Source of the DNA: Streptomyces sp. NBC_01275
GTDB lineage: Bacteria > Actinomycetota > Actinomycetes > Streptomycetales > Streptomycetaceae
NCBI RefSeq assembly: GCF_026340655.1
Contig: NZ_JAPEOZ010000001.1
Coordinates: forward strand, 4,278,001 to 4,342,000
Direction: 5' to 3'
DNA: 64,000 bases
Positions 1 to 8,969 of the stretch are shown here, piece by piece. Below the pieces are notes generated by a model. It searched no databases and had not been told where the DNA came from. It saw only the letters and a program-made list of their open reading frames with translations. The stretch's first letter is position 1; each line of letters starts with the position of its first letter. Made by a program: the position numbers and the translations under genes.

Positions 1-1927
1 CGACTCCGTCTTCGGCATCCCCTGCTCGCCGTCCGTCGCGGAGCTGCCCGAACAGGTCGATCTGGCCGTGCTGTTGGTCGCCGACCCGCTGCCCGTGATC
101 GAGCAACTCGCCGAGACGAAGGTGAAGTTCGCGGTCGCCTTCGCCTCCGGCTTCGCGGAGACCGGCGAGGCGGGCGCGGCGGCCCAGGCCCGCCTCGCGA
201 CGGCCGTCGAACGCTCGGGGCTGCGCCTGCTCGGCCCCAACACCAACCTCAACGCCTTCGAGCACTTCCGCGACGACCTCGAGGGGCCGTCGATCGCCCT
301 GATCACCCAGTCCGGCCACCAGGGCCGCCCCGTCTTCGCCCTCCAGGAGCTCGGCATCCGCCTCTCGCACTGGGCGCCGACCGGCAACGAGGCCGACCTG
401 GAGACCGCCGACTTCCTCTCCTACTTCGCCGAGCGCCCGGAGGTCGGCGCGATCGCCTGCTACGTGGAGGGCCTGAAGGACGGCCGGTCCTTCCTGCTCG
501 CCGCCGACCGGGCGGCCCGGCGCGGGGTGCCCGTCGTCGCGGTCAAGGTGGGCCGCACCGAGACCGGCGCCCGCACCGCCGCCTCCCACACCGGCAAGCT
601 GACCGGTTCGGACGAGGTCGTCGACGCGGCGATGCGCCAGTACGGCGTGATCCGCGTCGACGGTCTCGACGAACTCCAGGACACCGCGGCCCTGTTGGCC
701 CGCGCCCGCCCGCCGCAGGCCGACGGGGTCGTCGTCTACTCCATCTCGGGCGGCACCGGCGCGCACGTCGCCGACCTGGCGACGGCGGCGGGCCTCAGCC
801 TGCCGACCCTGTCCGCCGCCCGGCAGGCCGAGCTGCACCAGTGGATCCCCGAGTACCTGAACGTGGCCAACCCGGTCGACAACGGCGGGCACCCGGTCGG
901 CGACTGGCGCGGCCGGAAGATCATCGACGCGATCCTGGACGACCCCGAGGTGGGCGTCCTGATCTGCCCGATCACCGGCCCCTTCCCGCCGTTGAGCGAC
1001 CGCCTCGTGCGGGACCTGGTGGACGCGGCCGAGCGGACGGACAAGCTGGTGTGCGTGGTGTGGGGCTCACCGGTGGGCACCGAGCCCGCCTACCGCGAGG
1101 TCCTCCTCGGCTCCTCCCGGGTGGCGACCTTCCGCACGGTCTCGGGCTGTCTGACGGCCGTCCGCGCCCACCTCGACCACCACCGTTTCGTACGCGGCTA
1201 CCGCTCCCCTTTCGACGAGGCCCCCCGCACCCTCTCCCCCTCCTACCGCAAGGCGCGGATGCTGATGCGCCCCGGACAGCAACTGAGCGAACACGCCGGG
1301 AAACAGCTGCTGCGGGCGTACGGCATCCGGGTCCCGCGTGAGCAGCTGGTGACCAGCGCGGCGGCGTCCGTGCGGGCGGCGGGGCTGGTGGGCTACCCGG
1401 TGGTGATGAAGGCGTCCGGCGCGCAGATCGCCCACAAGACCGAGCTGGGCCTGGTGAAGATCGGCCTGACCTCGGCCAGCCAGGTCCGGGACGCCTACCG
1501 CGAGTTGACGGACATCGCCCGTTACGAGGGCGTCGCGCTGGACGGCGTCCTGGTGTGCCAGATGGTCGAGCGGGGCGTGGAGATGGTCGTCGGCGTCACC
1601 CACGACGACCTGTTCGGGCCGACGGTGACGGTGGGTCTCGGCGGGGTGCTGGTGGAGGTGCTGCGGGACGTCGCCGTACGCGTGCCCCCCTTCGGCGAGG
1701 ACCAGGCCCGCGCCATGCTCGCCGAACTGCGCGGCCGCGCCCTGCTGGACGGCGTCCGCGGCCGCCCCCCGGCCGACCTGGACGGCCTCGTCGAGGTGAT
1801 CCTGCGCGTCCAGCGCATGGCCCTGGAGCTCGGCGACGACCTCGCGGAGCTGGACATCAACCCGCTGGTGGTGCTGGAGCAGGGACAGGGGGCGGTGGCC
1901 CTGGACGCGTTGGCGGTGTGCCGGTGA
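1..1927 (+). CDS. NDP-forming acyl-CoA synthetase family protein (5' partial)
   Basis: The reading frame is open from base 2, so the gene begins before the window; the GTG at 68 is internal. The visible part holds the end of a CoA-binding domain, then succinyl-CoA-synthetase-like flavodoxin domains containing the segment ASHTGKLTGSD, which fits the phospho-His region of this family. A C-terminal ATP-grasp domain starts near EHAGKQLLRAYGIRVP. The family interconverts an acyl-CoA and an NDP with acid and NTP, or acts as an acyl-CoA ligase or acyltransferase. A crotonase-fold gene follows after 44 bases on the same strand, so both probably serve acyl-CoA degradation. The substrate cannot be read from the sequence. 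Confidence 0.85.
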   Translation, partial: DSVFGIPCSPSVAELPEQVDLAVLLVADPLPVIEQLAETKVKFAVAFASGFAETGEAGAAAQARLATAVERSGLRLLGPNTNLNAFEHFRDDLEGPSIALITQSGHQGRPVFALQELGIRLSHWAPTGNEADLETADFLSYFAERPEVGAIACYVEGLKDGRSFLLAADRAARRGVPVVAVKVGRTETGARTAASHTGKLTGSDEVVDAAMRQYGVIRVDGLDELQDTAALLARARPPQADGVVVYSISGGTGAHVADLATAAGLSLPTLSAARQAELHQWIPEYLNVANPVDNGGHPVGDWRGRKIIDAILDDPEVGVLICPITGPFPPLSDRLVRDLVDAAERTDKLVCVVWGSPVGTEPAYREVLLGSSRVATFRTVSGCLTAVRAHLDHHRFVRGYRSPFDEAPRTLSPSYRKARMLMRPGQQLSEHAGKQLLRAYGIRVPREQLVTSAAASVRAAGLVGYPVVMKASGAQIAHKTELGLVKIGLTSASQVRDAYRELTDIARYEGVALDGVLVCQMVERGVEMVVGVTHDDLFGPTVTVGLGGVLVEVLRDVAVRVPPFGEDQARAMLAELRGRALLDGVRGRPPADLDGLVEVILRVQRMALELGDDLAELDINPLVVLEQGQGAVALDALAVCR

Positions 1928-1971
1928 CGAGCGCTTCACCCGGCCGGCCCGACTCAGAACGGAGCACGACC

Positions 1972-2805
1972 ATGCCCGAGCCGTGGATACGCCACCGGAC
2001 CGACGCCCACGTCACCCACCTCACCCTCGACCGCCCCGAGGCCCTCAACGCCCTCACCCCCGCCCAGCGCGACCACCTCATCCGGCTCCTCGCCGACGCC
2101 TCCGCCGACCCGGACGTACGGGCGGTCGTCCTGACCGGAACGGGCCGCGGGTTCTGCGCGGGCGCTGATCTACGAGGCTCGGGGAACGGAAAGCGGGACA
2201 CCGGCAACCGGACCTCCGGGGACGGGGACGCCGGCGAACGGATCGCCGGGGACGTGGCCCGCACTCTTCGCCTCGGCGCCCAGCGCCTGATCGCGGCCGT
2301 CCTCGACTGCGAGAAACCGGTGATCGCGGCGGTCAACGGCACGGCGGCCGGCCTGGGCGCGCATCTCGCCCTCGCCTGCGACCTCGTCCTGGCCGCCGAG
2401 TCGGCCCGTTTCATCGAGGTGTTCGTACGACGCGGTCTGGTCCCCGACGGCGGCGGCGCCTATCTCCTCCCCCGGCTGATCGGCCCCCACCGCGCCAAGG
2501 AGCTGATGTTCTTCGGCGACGCGCTCACCGCGGCGGACGCAGAACGCCTCGGCCTGGTCAACCGGGTCGTCCCCGACGGGGAGTTGGACAAGACGGCCCG
2601 CGAGTGGGCGGCCCGCCTCGCCGCCGGTCCCACCCGCGCCCTCGCCCTGACCAAGCAACTCGTCAACGCCTCCCTCGACCACGACCGCGCCACCGCTTTC
2701 ACCGCCGAGGCCGCCGCCCAGGAGATCAACATGACGACGGCCGACGCGCGGGAGGGCGTGGCGAGCTTCGTGGAGCGGCGCGACCCCCGTTTCCGGGGCC
2801 GCTGA
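1972..2805 (+). CDS. Enoyl-CoA hydratase/isomerase family protein, PaaG-like
   Basis: A 277-residue crotonase-fold protein. The ATG at 1972 is chosen because the similarity starts there; the longer open frame upstream overlaps the previous gene. The oxyanion-hole segments GRGFCAGADL and VNGTAAGLGAHLALACD are present. The two Glu residues of classical enoyl-CoA hydratase are replaced (His in GLGAHLA, Phe in IEVFVRRG), whereas an Asp is present in GLVPDGGGAYLLPRLIG, as in PaaG-type isomerases. I therefore favour a double-bond isomerase or a specialised hydratase of ring or fatty acid catabolism. Residues about 65-80 form a Gly/Asp/Arg-rich insertion (GSGNGKRDTGNRTSGDGD). It is probably cotranscribed with the synthetase upstream. 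Confidence 0.85.
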   Translation: MPEPWIRHRTDAHVTHLTLDRPEALNALTPAQRDHLIRLLADASADPDVRAVVLTGTGRGFCAGADLRGSGNGKRDTGNRTSGDGDAGERIAGDVARTLRLGAQRLIAAVLDCEKPVIAAVNGTAAGLGAHLALACDLVLAAESARFIEVFVRRGLVPDGGGAYLLPRLIGPHRAKELMFFGDALTAADAERLGLVNRVVPDGELDKTAREWAARLAAGPTRALALTKQLVNASLDHDRATAFTAEAAAQEINMTTADAREGVASFVERRDPRFRGR

Positions 2806-2808
2806 CGC

Positions 2809-3753
2809 TCAGCCGGCCTCCTGCTCCACCGCCTGCTTCAGGACCCGCAGTTCCCCCGCGTCCGGATCCCCGAAGATCACGAACAGCTCGGGCGCGTCCG
2901 CGGTCCCGGCGACGGCCCAGGAGGTCTCCTCCCCGCAACCGCTCCCCGTGCCGCTGCCGAGGCGTACGGCGACATGGTCCCGGCCGGTGGACTCGTCCGG
3001 CCCGCCGAAGGTCCAGGTGCCGGTGCCGTCGCACACGGCCAGATCCTCGCCCGACGCGAACTCGGCCTCCGCCGGCATCCTGCTCAACTCGGCCCGCCCG
3101 CCCGGCAGCAGCCGCAGCTCGGCCCCGTCCTGCCCGCGCCAGACGCCGGCGACCTGGGCGGCGGACAGTTCCGGTGGTTCGTACTCCTCGACGAGTCCCA
3201 TGGCCGTGGCCGCCAGCGCGCCGGCGAAGGCCAGTACGAACAGGCCGACGGAGGCGACTCCCGCACGCCACCAGACACTCCACAGATCCCACCCCCACCC
3301 GGGGCCGGTCTGGAGGCGCCGCAGCCGCCGCACGTACGACACCGCGAGGACGGGCACGACGCCCAGCGCCGCGAATGCCAGGAGGGTCGCGGCGAACGGC
3401 CGCCCCCACGCCAGGGCGCACACCGCGGCCCACGCCCCGCCGACCAGGACCGCGCCCAGCAGATGCCGGGCCCACCACGGCCACGGGACGCGGCGCAGCG
3501 CGCGGTCGGCGAGGACGGCGGCCGGCAGGGTCTGCACGCACGCGTGCAGCAGGCCCAGCACCGGCAGATAGAGGGGTGCGAGGACGAAAACGCAGAGCAG
3601 ACCCAACGCACCGCCGTAGTCGCGGCCGTAGGGGTCGGCGGTCGAGGTGAGGACCCACCAGAGCAGGAAGACCGCCGGCAGTTGCGCCGCACCCGCCGCC
3701 ACGGCCGTGGTCCGGTCGGCCGCCGCCCCGCTCATCCCCGCCTTCGTGCGCAT
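2809..3753 (-). CDS. Hypothetical multi-pass membrane protein
   Basis: About 314 residues if started at the ATG at 3753, which has GGGGGTGG a few bases upstream; a second ATG lies at 3735. The N-terminal half has hydrophobic segments such as AAQLPAVFLLWWVL, ALGLLCVFVLAPLYLPVLGL and GVASVGLFVLAFAGALAA, suggesting five or six membrane spans. The C-terminal third is soluble and probably extracytoplasmic; it contains VWRGQDGAELRLLPGGRAEL and reads like a small beta-rich domain with two Cys (VCDGTGTW, GSGCGEETSW). No family is recognised. It ends four bases after the crotonase gene (convergent) and is divergent from the flavin reductase. Confidence 0.7.
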   Translation of the reverse strand: MRTKAGMSGAAADRTTAVAAGAAQLPAVFLLWWVLTSTADPYGRDYGGALGLLCVFVLAPLYLPVLGLLHACVQTLPAAVLADRALRRVPWPWWARHLLGAVLVGGAWAAVCALAWGRPFAATLLAFAALGVVPVLAVSYVRRLRRLQTGPGWGWDLWSVWWRAGVASVGLFVLAFAGALAATAMGLVEEYEPPELSAAQVAGVWRGQDGAELRLLPGGRAELSRMPAEAEFASGEDLAVCDGTGTWTFGGPDESTGRDHVAVRLGSGTGSGCGEETSWAVAGTADAPELFVIFGDPDAGELRVLKQAVEQEAG

Positions 3754-3824
3754 GTCACGCCACCCCCGACGGCAGCCTACGCGCGCGTGCGACCACGCCC
3801 TTCGGCCCCCCGCACCCCTTCCCA

Positions 3825-3841
3825 CCTGACGCCCCGTCAGC
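3825..3841. promoter_or_regulatory. Palindromic operator, TCTGACGGNCCGTCAGA type
   Basis: Contains CTGACG-CCC-CGTCAG, two perfect 6-base arms around three bases, directly before the flavin reductase start. It has the same arms and spacing as sites at 12231, 18278 and 18367, so it looks like one regulator's operator. The regulator is inferred to be TetR-like from the site's form. Confidence 0.5.
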
Positions 3842-3857
3842 TTCAATGGAAGGCGTG

Positions 3858-4478
3858 ATGGGACACGCAGGAATGGCAGCCGCAGCCGTCCGTTACCTCA
3901 GGTCCGCGGGCAGCCTCTCCGCCGGGATCGAGGTGGAGCCGCTGCCCCGACCCGACCTGCGCTGCGTCCGCGAGGACGAGCGGGCGCCGGTCGATCAGGG
4001 CGAGTTCCGGCGCGTGCTGGGGAACTTCGCCTCCGGCGTGACCGTTGTCACGGCACCCGCCGTGACCGACGGCGACGGCAGTCCCCTCGGCCCTGCCGGC
4101 TTCGCCTGTCAGTCCTTCTCCTCCCTCTCCCTCGACCCGCCCCTCGTCGCCTTCATGGTCGGCCGCACGTCCACGACATGGCCGCGCATCGCCCGCGCGG
4201 GCGTGTTCTGCGTCAACGTCCTCGGCGCGGGCCAGTCCGGCCTGTGCCGTTCCTTCGCGGTGAGCGGCGCGGACAAGTTCGCGGGCGTCCCCTACGACGC
4301 GGCCCCGGCATCCGGCGCCCCGCGCCTCACCGGCGCGCTGGCCTGGATCGACTGCACGATCCACGCGGTCCACACGGGCGGCGACCACCTCATCGTCGTA
4401 GGACGGGTGAACGCCCTGGGGGCGGGGGACGACGCGGACGAGCCGCCGCTGCTGTTCCACCGGGGGCGCTTTCTCTGA
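3858..4478 (+). CDS. Flavin reductase family protein (HpaC/flavin reductase-like domain)
   Basis: About 206 residues. The ATG at 3858 is preferred because GGAAGG sits four bases upstream; an in-frame ATG also exists at 3846. The flavin-reductase-like split-barrel domain covers about residues 50-205, with FRRVLGNFASGVTVVTA at its start, the flavin-binding stretch FACQSFSSLSLDPPLVAFMV, and DHLIVVGRV near the end. Such proteins reduce FMN/FAD with NAD(P)H for two-component monooxygenases. No partner monooxygenase is adjacent. A palindrome shared with the acyl-CoA catabolic genes at 12 kb and 18 kb immediately precedes it, which suggests it supplies reduced flavin to that pathway (inference). Confidence 0.85.
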   Translation: MGHAGMAAAAVRYLRSAGSLSAGIEVEPLPRPDLRCVREDERAPVDQGEFRRVLGNFASGVTVVTAPAVTDGDGSPLGPAGFACQSFSSLSLDPPLVAFMVGRTSTTWPRIARAGVFCVNVLGAGQSGLCRSFAVSGADKFAGVPYDAAPASGAPRLTGALAWIDCTIHAVHTGGDHLIVVGRVNALGAGDDADEPPLLFHRGRFL

Positions 4479-4540
4479 GGTCCGGCGACCGGGCGGAAAC
4501 AGGCTGCGGCCCGACGCGACGAGATGCTCTACTCGCCCCC

Positions 4541-4984
4541 ATGGGCAGCTCATACATGGAGTACCGCGAGCGCGGCTTCTGGGCTCGCGATTTCCAGGCC
4601 GAGGTGTGGCTCCACCTCCTGTCCGAGGAAGCCGCCTCCGTCACCGGGCGTCCGGCCTGGCTCGACGCGGCACGCAACGACTGGCGCCTCCAGGCGACAG
4701 TGGGCTTCATGGGCTGCGTCTCCGCATGTCTGGACGAACACCTCCGAGCCGACCCGGACAGAGTCGCCGTCGTCGTCGCCCTGTCCGAACGGGTCCGCGC
4801 ACGGCTGCTGCGGTGGGCCCCGGCGATTCCCAGAGACGTCGTCAACGGGTTCGGAACCGGCGGCGAAGGCACGACCTTCGGCGGAGACCTGGACACGGTC
4901 GTCCTGCTGAAGTTCGCCGACGCCTTCATCCCCTTGCTGCACGGCGAGATCACAGGCGAACCGGGCACGGTCAAGGCGTACTGA
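4541..4984 (+). CDS. Hypothetical protein
   Basis: 147 residues from the ATG at 4541; another ATG at 4556 (MEYRERGFWARDFQ) is equally possible, and neither has a clear Shine-Dalgarno sequence. The protein is soluble, with no signal peptide or membrane span, and contains VGFMGCVSACLDEHL and a C-terminal VLLKFADAFIPLLHGEI. Codon use fits the genome. It lies 62 bases after the flavin reductase on the same strand and may be cotranscribed. I do not recognise a family. Confidence 0.6.
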   Translation: MGSSYMEYRERGFWARDFQAEVWLHLLSEEAASVTGRPAWLDAARNDWRLQATVGFMGCVSACLDEHLRADPDRVAVVVALSERVRARLLRWAPAIPRDVVNGFGTGGEGTTFGGDLDTVVLLKFADAFIPLLHGEITGEPGTVKAY

Positions 4985-5120
4985 CAACGCCCCCGCAGAG
5001 GAGGCGTTCCCCAGGGGAGGCGTCCCCGGCGGCCATAAGGGTCTGCCCTAAGGGTCCGGACTCCACTCACCCCCGCCCAAGGCCCCGCCCGTTTCCTGCG
5101 ACTTGACGGCCGGACAGGTC

Positions 5121-6518
5121 CTAGCCGGCCGCCCCCGCCACCCTCGGCGCCCCCGCCACCCCGACCACTCCCGGTGTCCCGCCCCCCGAGGCCCCCCGCC
5201 GCCGGATCACCAACGCCATCAGCGCCGCCACCGCGCACAGCGCCCCCGACGCGTACCAGACGACGTCGTACGAGCCGAACGTGTCCCGCGCGACTCCGCC
5301 CAGGAAGGCGACCAGGGCCGCGCCGACCTGGTGGGAGGCGAGGACCCAGCCGAAGACGATCGCGCTGTCCTCGCCGTACTGCTCGCGGCACAGGGCGACG
5401 GTGGGCGGGACGGTGGCGACCCAGTCGAGGCCGTAGAAGACGATGAAGAAGAGCATCGGCGGGCGGACGCTCGGCGCGAGCAGCATCGGGAGGAAGAGCA
5501 GGGAGATGCCCCGCAGCGCGTAGTACACCGCCAGCAGCCGGCGGGGCTCGAAGCGGTCGGTGAACCAGCCGGAGGCCACCGTGCCGACCACGTCGAACAC
5601 GCCGATCACCGCGAGCAGCGAGGCCGCCGCCGTGACGGGCATGCCATGGTCGTGGGCGGCGGGCACGAAGTGGGTCTGGACCAGGCCGTTGGTGGAGGCG
5701 CCGCAGATCGCGAAGGTGCCGGCCAGCAGCCAGAAGGGGCCGGTGCGGGCCGCCGAGACGAGGACCCGTACGGTGCGGCGCGCGGCGCCCGTCACCGGAG
5801 GCGGTTTCGGTACGAACTCCTCGGCGCCGTACGGCTTCTGGCCCACGTCGGCCGGGTGGTCGCGCAGCAGCAGCCAGACGAAGGGCACGACGGCGAGGGC
5901 GGCCAGCGCCACGGTCACGGCCGCCGGACGCCAGTCGTGCTCCTCCACCAGCCAGGACAGCAGCGGCAGGAAGATCAGCTGGCCGGAGGCCGAGGCGGCG
6001 GTGAGGATGCCGGTGACCAGGCCTCGTCGGGTGGTGAACCAGCGGTTGGTGACCGTCGCGGCGAAGGCCAGCGCCATCGAGCCGGAGCCCAGACCCACCA
6101 GCAGGCCCCAGCACAGCAGCAGTTGCCAGGCCGCCGTCATCCACACGGTCAGGCCCGAGCCGATCGCGATCACGGTCAGGGCGACCGCGACGACCCGGCG
6201 GATGCCGAAACGGTCCATCAGCGCCGCCGCGAAGGGCGCGGTCAGCCCGTAGAGCGCGAGGTTGATCGAGACCGCGGCGGAGATCGTGCCGCGCGACCAG
6301 CCGAACTCCTGGTGCAGGGGGTCGATGAGCAGGCCGGGGAGCGAGCGGAAGGCCGCCGCGCCGATGATCGTCACGAAGGTGACGGCGGCGACCAACCAGG
6401 CGCGGTGGATGCCGGGCCTGCGGAGCTTCCCGACTGACGGGACGGACGGGACTGACGGGACTGACTGTGCTGACGGGGTCTTCTCTGCGGCAGTCGCCGC
6501 CTCGTTTGTCTCGGTCAC
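5121..6518 (-). CDS. MFS transporter
   Basis: 465 residues with about 12 hydrophobic spans and the MFS inter-helix motif AALMDRFGIRRVV after span 2. Segments such as PLHQEFGWSRGTISAAVSI and ATVTNRWFTTRRGLVTGI resemble the monocarboxylate/oxalate-formate antiporter branch, so an organic acid is a reasonable but unproven substrate. The cytoplasmic N-terminus has a short Ser-Val-Pro repeat encoded by five 9-base units (6432-6476). It is divergent from the GlxA-type regulator at 6590, with 71 bases between the start codons, so that regulator may control it. Confidence 0.85.
   Translation of the reverse strand: MTETNEAATAAEKTPSAQSVPSVPSVPSVGKLRRPGIHRAWLVAAVTFVTIIGAAAFRSLPGLLIDPLHQEFGWSRGTISAAVSINLALYGLTAPFAAALMDRFGIRRVVAVALTVIAIGSGLTVWMTAAWQLLLCWGLLVGLGSGSMALAFAATVTNRWFTTRRGLVTGILTAASASGQLIFLPLLSWLVEEHDWRPAAVTVALAALAVVPFVWLLLRDHPADVGQKPYGAEEFVPKPPPVTGAARRTVRVLVSAARTGPFWLLAGTFAICGASTNGLVQTHFVPAAHDHGMPVTAAASLLAVIGVFDVVGTVASGWFTDRFEPRRLLAVYYALRGISLLFLPMLLAPSVRPPMLFFIVFYGLDWVATVPPTVALCREQYGEDSAIVFGWVLASHQVGAALVAFLGGVARDTFGSYDVVWYASGALCAVAALMALVIRRRGASGGGTPGVVGVAGAPRVAGAAG
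6432..6476. repeat. Five 9-bp tandem units inside the MFS gene
   Basis: Units of the form GACTGACGG encode the Ser-Val-Pro run near the N-terminus of the MFS protein. Length change by whole units would keep the frame. Confidence 0.8.
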
Positions 6519-6577
6519 GACACAAAGCTTCCGCCCCGGAGCAGCCGGGAACGAGTGGCCCGAAGGACAGCATTCGC

Positions 6578-6583
6578 TAGAAT
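6578..6583 (+). promoter_or_regulatory. Candidate -10 element of a leaderless promoter
   Basis: TAGAAT lies six bases before the ATG at 6590, with no Shine-Dalgarno sequence between them. This geometry predicts transcription starting at or next to the start codon. No convincing -35 hexamer is seen. Confidence 0.4.
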
Positions 6584-6589
6584 CGGGCC

Positions 6590-7633
6590 ATGAGCCGTGA
6601 GCCGGAGTTCCGCCCGCACCGTGTGGTCGTCCTCGCCCTGGACGGCCTGCTCCCCTTCGAGCTGGGCATCCCGCACCGCATCTTCGGCCGCCCCAAGGAC
6701 GCCCTGGGCCGTCCTCTCTACGAGGTCGTGACCTGCTCGATCCGGCCGCCGGGCCCGGTGTGGACGGACGCCGACTTCGCCGTCCTGGTCGAGCACGGCC
6801 CGGAGGCCCTGGCCACCGCCGACACCGTGATCGTCCCGGCCTCCTACGAGCTGGGCCCGGTCTTCGAGGAGGGCGTCCTGACCGACGAGCTCGCCGCCGC
6901 CCTCGCCCACCTCCGCCCCGGCGTCCGGCTCGCCTCCATCTGCACCGGCGTGTACGTCCTGGCCGCCGCCGGCTTCCTCGACGACCGCCCGGCGACCACG
7001 CACTGGGCCGACGCCGACCGTCTGCAACAGCTCTTCCCGAGGATCAGGGTCGACCCGGACGTGCTGTTCATCGACGACGGCGACGTCCTCACCTCGGCCG
7101 GCGTCGCCGCCGGGATCGACCTGTGCCTGCACATCGTCCGCCGCGACCACGGCACCGCCGTGGCCAACGAGGTCGCCCGCCGCACGGTCGTACCGCCGCA
7201 TCGCGACGGCGGGCAGGCGCAGTACATCGAGCGCCCGGTGCCCGACCCGCAGCAGGCGACCACGACCTCCGCGCGCGCGTGGGCGCTGGGCCGCCTGCAC
7301 GAGCCGATCCAGCTGCGGGACATGGCCGCGCAGGAGGCCATGTCGGTACGGACGTTCACGCGCCGCTTCCGCGAGGAGGTCGGCGTGAGCCCGGGGCAGT
7401 GGCTCACCCGGCAGCGGGTCGAGCGGGCCCGCCAGCTCCTGGAGTCCAGCGACCTGTCCGTCGACCAGGTCGCCCGGGACGCCGGTTTCGGCACCGCCCA
7501 GTCGATGCGACAGCACCTACAGGCGTCGCTCGGCGTCACCCCGACCGCCTATCGCCGTACTTTCCGCACCGACACCGCCGGAGCCGGATCCGGCAGGTCC
7601 GAGAGCTACGGCGGTGTGCGCGCCCTGCGTTGA
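6590..7633 (+). CDS. GlxA-family transcriptional regulator (DJ-1/PfpI domain plus AraC HTH)
   Basis: 347 residues. Residues about 1-190 form a DJ-1/PfpI-like domain with the elbow ASICTGVYVLAAAGFLDD, whose Cys matches the conserved position. Residues about 220-320 are an AraC-type double helix-turn-helix (MSVRTFTRRFREEVG and DQVARDAGFGTAQSMRQHL). Members are cytoplasmic regulators that sense metabolites through the N-terminal domain. The gene is divergent from an MFS transporter, the likely target. Its last 117 bases overlap the 3' end of the convergent MFS gene at 7517. A leaderless start is suggested by the -10 element just upstream. Confidence 0.9.
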   Translation: MSREPEFRPHRVVVLALDGLLPFELGIPHRIFGRPKDALGRPLYEVVTCSIRPPGPVWTDADFAVLVEHGPEALATADTVIVPASYELGPVFEEGVLTDELAAALAHLRPGVRLASICTGVYVLAAAGFLDDRPATTHWADADRLQQLFPRIRVDPDVLFIDDGDVLTSAGVAAGIDLCLHIVRRDHGTAVANEVARRTVVPPHRDGGQAQYIERPVPDPQQATTTSARAWALGRLHEPIQLRDMAAQEAMSVRTFTRRFREEVGVSPGQWLTRQRVERARQLLESSDLSVDQVARDAGFGTAQSMRQHLQASLGVTPTAYRRTFRTDTAGAGSGRSESYGGVRALR

Positions 7634-8794
7634 GCTCCCGCGGCGCGCCTCGCCCCACCAGCCGACCCCGGTGAGCGCCAGGGTCACGGCCACTCCGGCC
7701 AGGACGGCCGTGGACGGCGCGACCACCTGGAGCAGCACACCGGCCAGGGAGCCGGTCGCCGCGTACCCCGCGCCCGCGGCCGCGTACATGACCGAGTAAC
7801 CGGCGGCCAGCGCGCTCGGCGGGAGGGCCTCGCGCAGGGAGAGGTTGCGGGTGAGCATCGCGCCCGACTGGAGTGTGCCGCCCAGCACCAGCGCGAGCGC
7901 GATCCCGGCCGTGTCCGGTATCAGAGCGGCGAGCGTCACGCAGACCGACGTACCGGCCATCAGCACCACGCTGCGGGTGCGCAGCCGTCCCGGCCAGCTC
8001 CGCAGGCCGTAGGCGAACGCGCCCAGCCCGCCGCCCACCGCCATGCCGGTCAGCAGCGGGCCGGACCAGCCGACGCCGATGCCGCGCTGTTCGAGCAGGG
8101 CCGGCAGGACGAGTTCGGACAGTCCGAGCAGGGTCAGGCTGGCGGCTCCGGTGACGTACACCGGCCAGGCGCCGGCCAGGACCCGCAGCCGGGACGCCCC
8201 CCGGTCACCGGTCGCGTCGTCCGCGCCCCAGGCGGCCGGGAGCCGCCACAGGCCGACGACGGACGAGGCCATCAGGAGGGCGGCGAGGGCCAGCGGGACG
8301 CGCGGGGCGACGCCGAGGGCCAGGCCGGCGACCGCGGCCGGGGAGACGGCCCACACCCCGGCTGTCAGCATCGACTCGACGGACAGCGCCTGCGCCGCCG
8401 CGCGCTCCGGCACCAGGGTGGTGAGCAGGGTGCGCAGGCCGCCGGTGGCGGCGGCCGGGGCGGCGCCGGAGACGGCCGCGAACGCGGCGAGGACGGCCGG
8501 GTGTGCGTGGGGGAAGGCTCCCAGTCCCGCGAATCCGGCGGCTCCGGCCATGAGTCCGACGACCAGGTGCACGCGGGCGCGCTCGGGGCGCAACCTCATC
8601 CCCAGCACCGGCGCGCCCACGATCTCGCCGATCACATAGGCCGCCGCGATCATCGCCCCCAATGAGTAGCCGCCGGGGCGCTCGCGCACCAGGAAGACCA
8701 GGGCCAGCGGGGCCATGGCCACCGGCATGCGGGCGCCGACGGTGGTGCAGGCCCAGATCAGGACCTGTTTCGAGGCGACGTCGCGGTAGCTCAT
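7517..8794 (-). CDS. MFS transporter
   Basis: 425 residues with about 12 hydrophobic spans, including APLALVFLVRER, AGLGAFPHAHPAVLAAFAAV and SAGGVW-like turns typical of drug-efflux-like MFS proteins. The last 45 residues (after GVGWWGEARR) are hydrophilic and Gly-rich; they are encoded over the antisense of the GlxA-type regulator's 3' end. The start at 8794 is the first ATG of the frame. Substrate unknown. The gene stands alone: upstream is a 175-base spacer with CATGCCCCACGC-type repeats, then the alcohol dehydrogenase on the same strand. Confidence 0.8.
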   Translation of the reverse strand: MSYRDVASKQVLIWACTTVGARMPVAMAPLALVFLVRERPGGYSLGAMIAAAYVIGEIVGAPVLGMRLRPERARVHLVVGLMAGAAGFAGLGAFPHAHPAVLAAFAAVSGAAPAAATGGLRTLLTTLVPERAAAQALSVESMLTAGVWAVSPAAVAGLALGVAPRVPLALAALLMASSVVGLWRLPAAWGADDATGDRGASRLRVLAGAWPVYVTGAASLTLLGLSELVLPALLEQRGIGVGWSGPLLTGMAVGGGLGAFAYGLRSWPGRLRTRSVVLMAGTSVCVTLAALIPDTAGIALALVLGGTLQSGAMLTRNLSLREALPPSALAAGYSVMYAAAGAGYAATGSLAGVLLQVVAPSTAVLAGVAVTLALTGVGWWGEARRGSSTQGAHTAVALGPAGSGSGGVGAESTAIGGRGDAERRL

Positions 8795-8969
8795 GGGACG
8801 ACGCTAAGGGCTCGCACCGACAACGCCCCAGGCAATTTCCGGCACCTGTGGACAACTCCCGCCATGCCCACGCCATACGCCACGCCATGCCCCACGCCAT
8901 GCCCCACGCCACGCCACGCCCACGCCGAACCCGTCGCCGCATCCGGAGAGGCCGAACCCGTCGCCCCGC

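Noticed and set aside
5000..5120. Possible terminator or small RNA in the gap before the MFS gene
   Set aside because: GC-rich with short repeats of AAGGGTC type, but no stable stem of convincing length was found.
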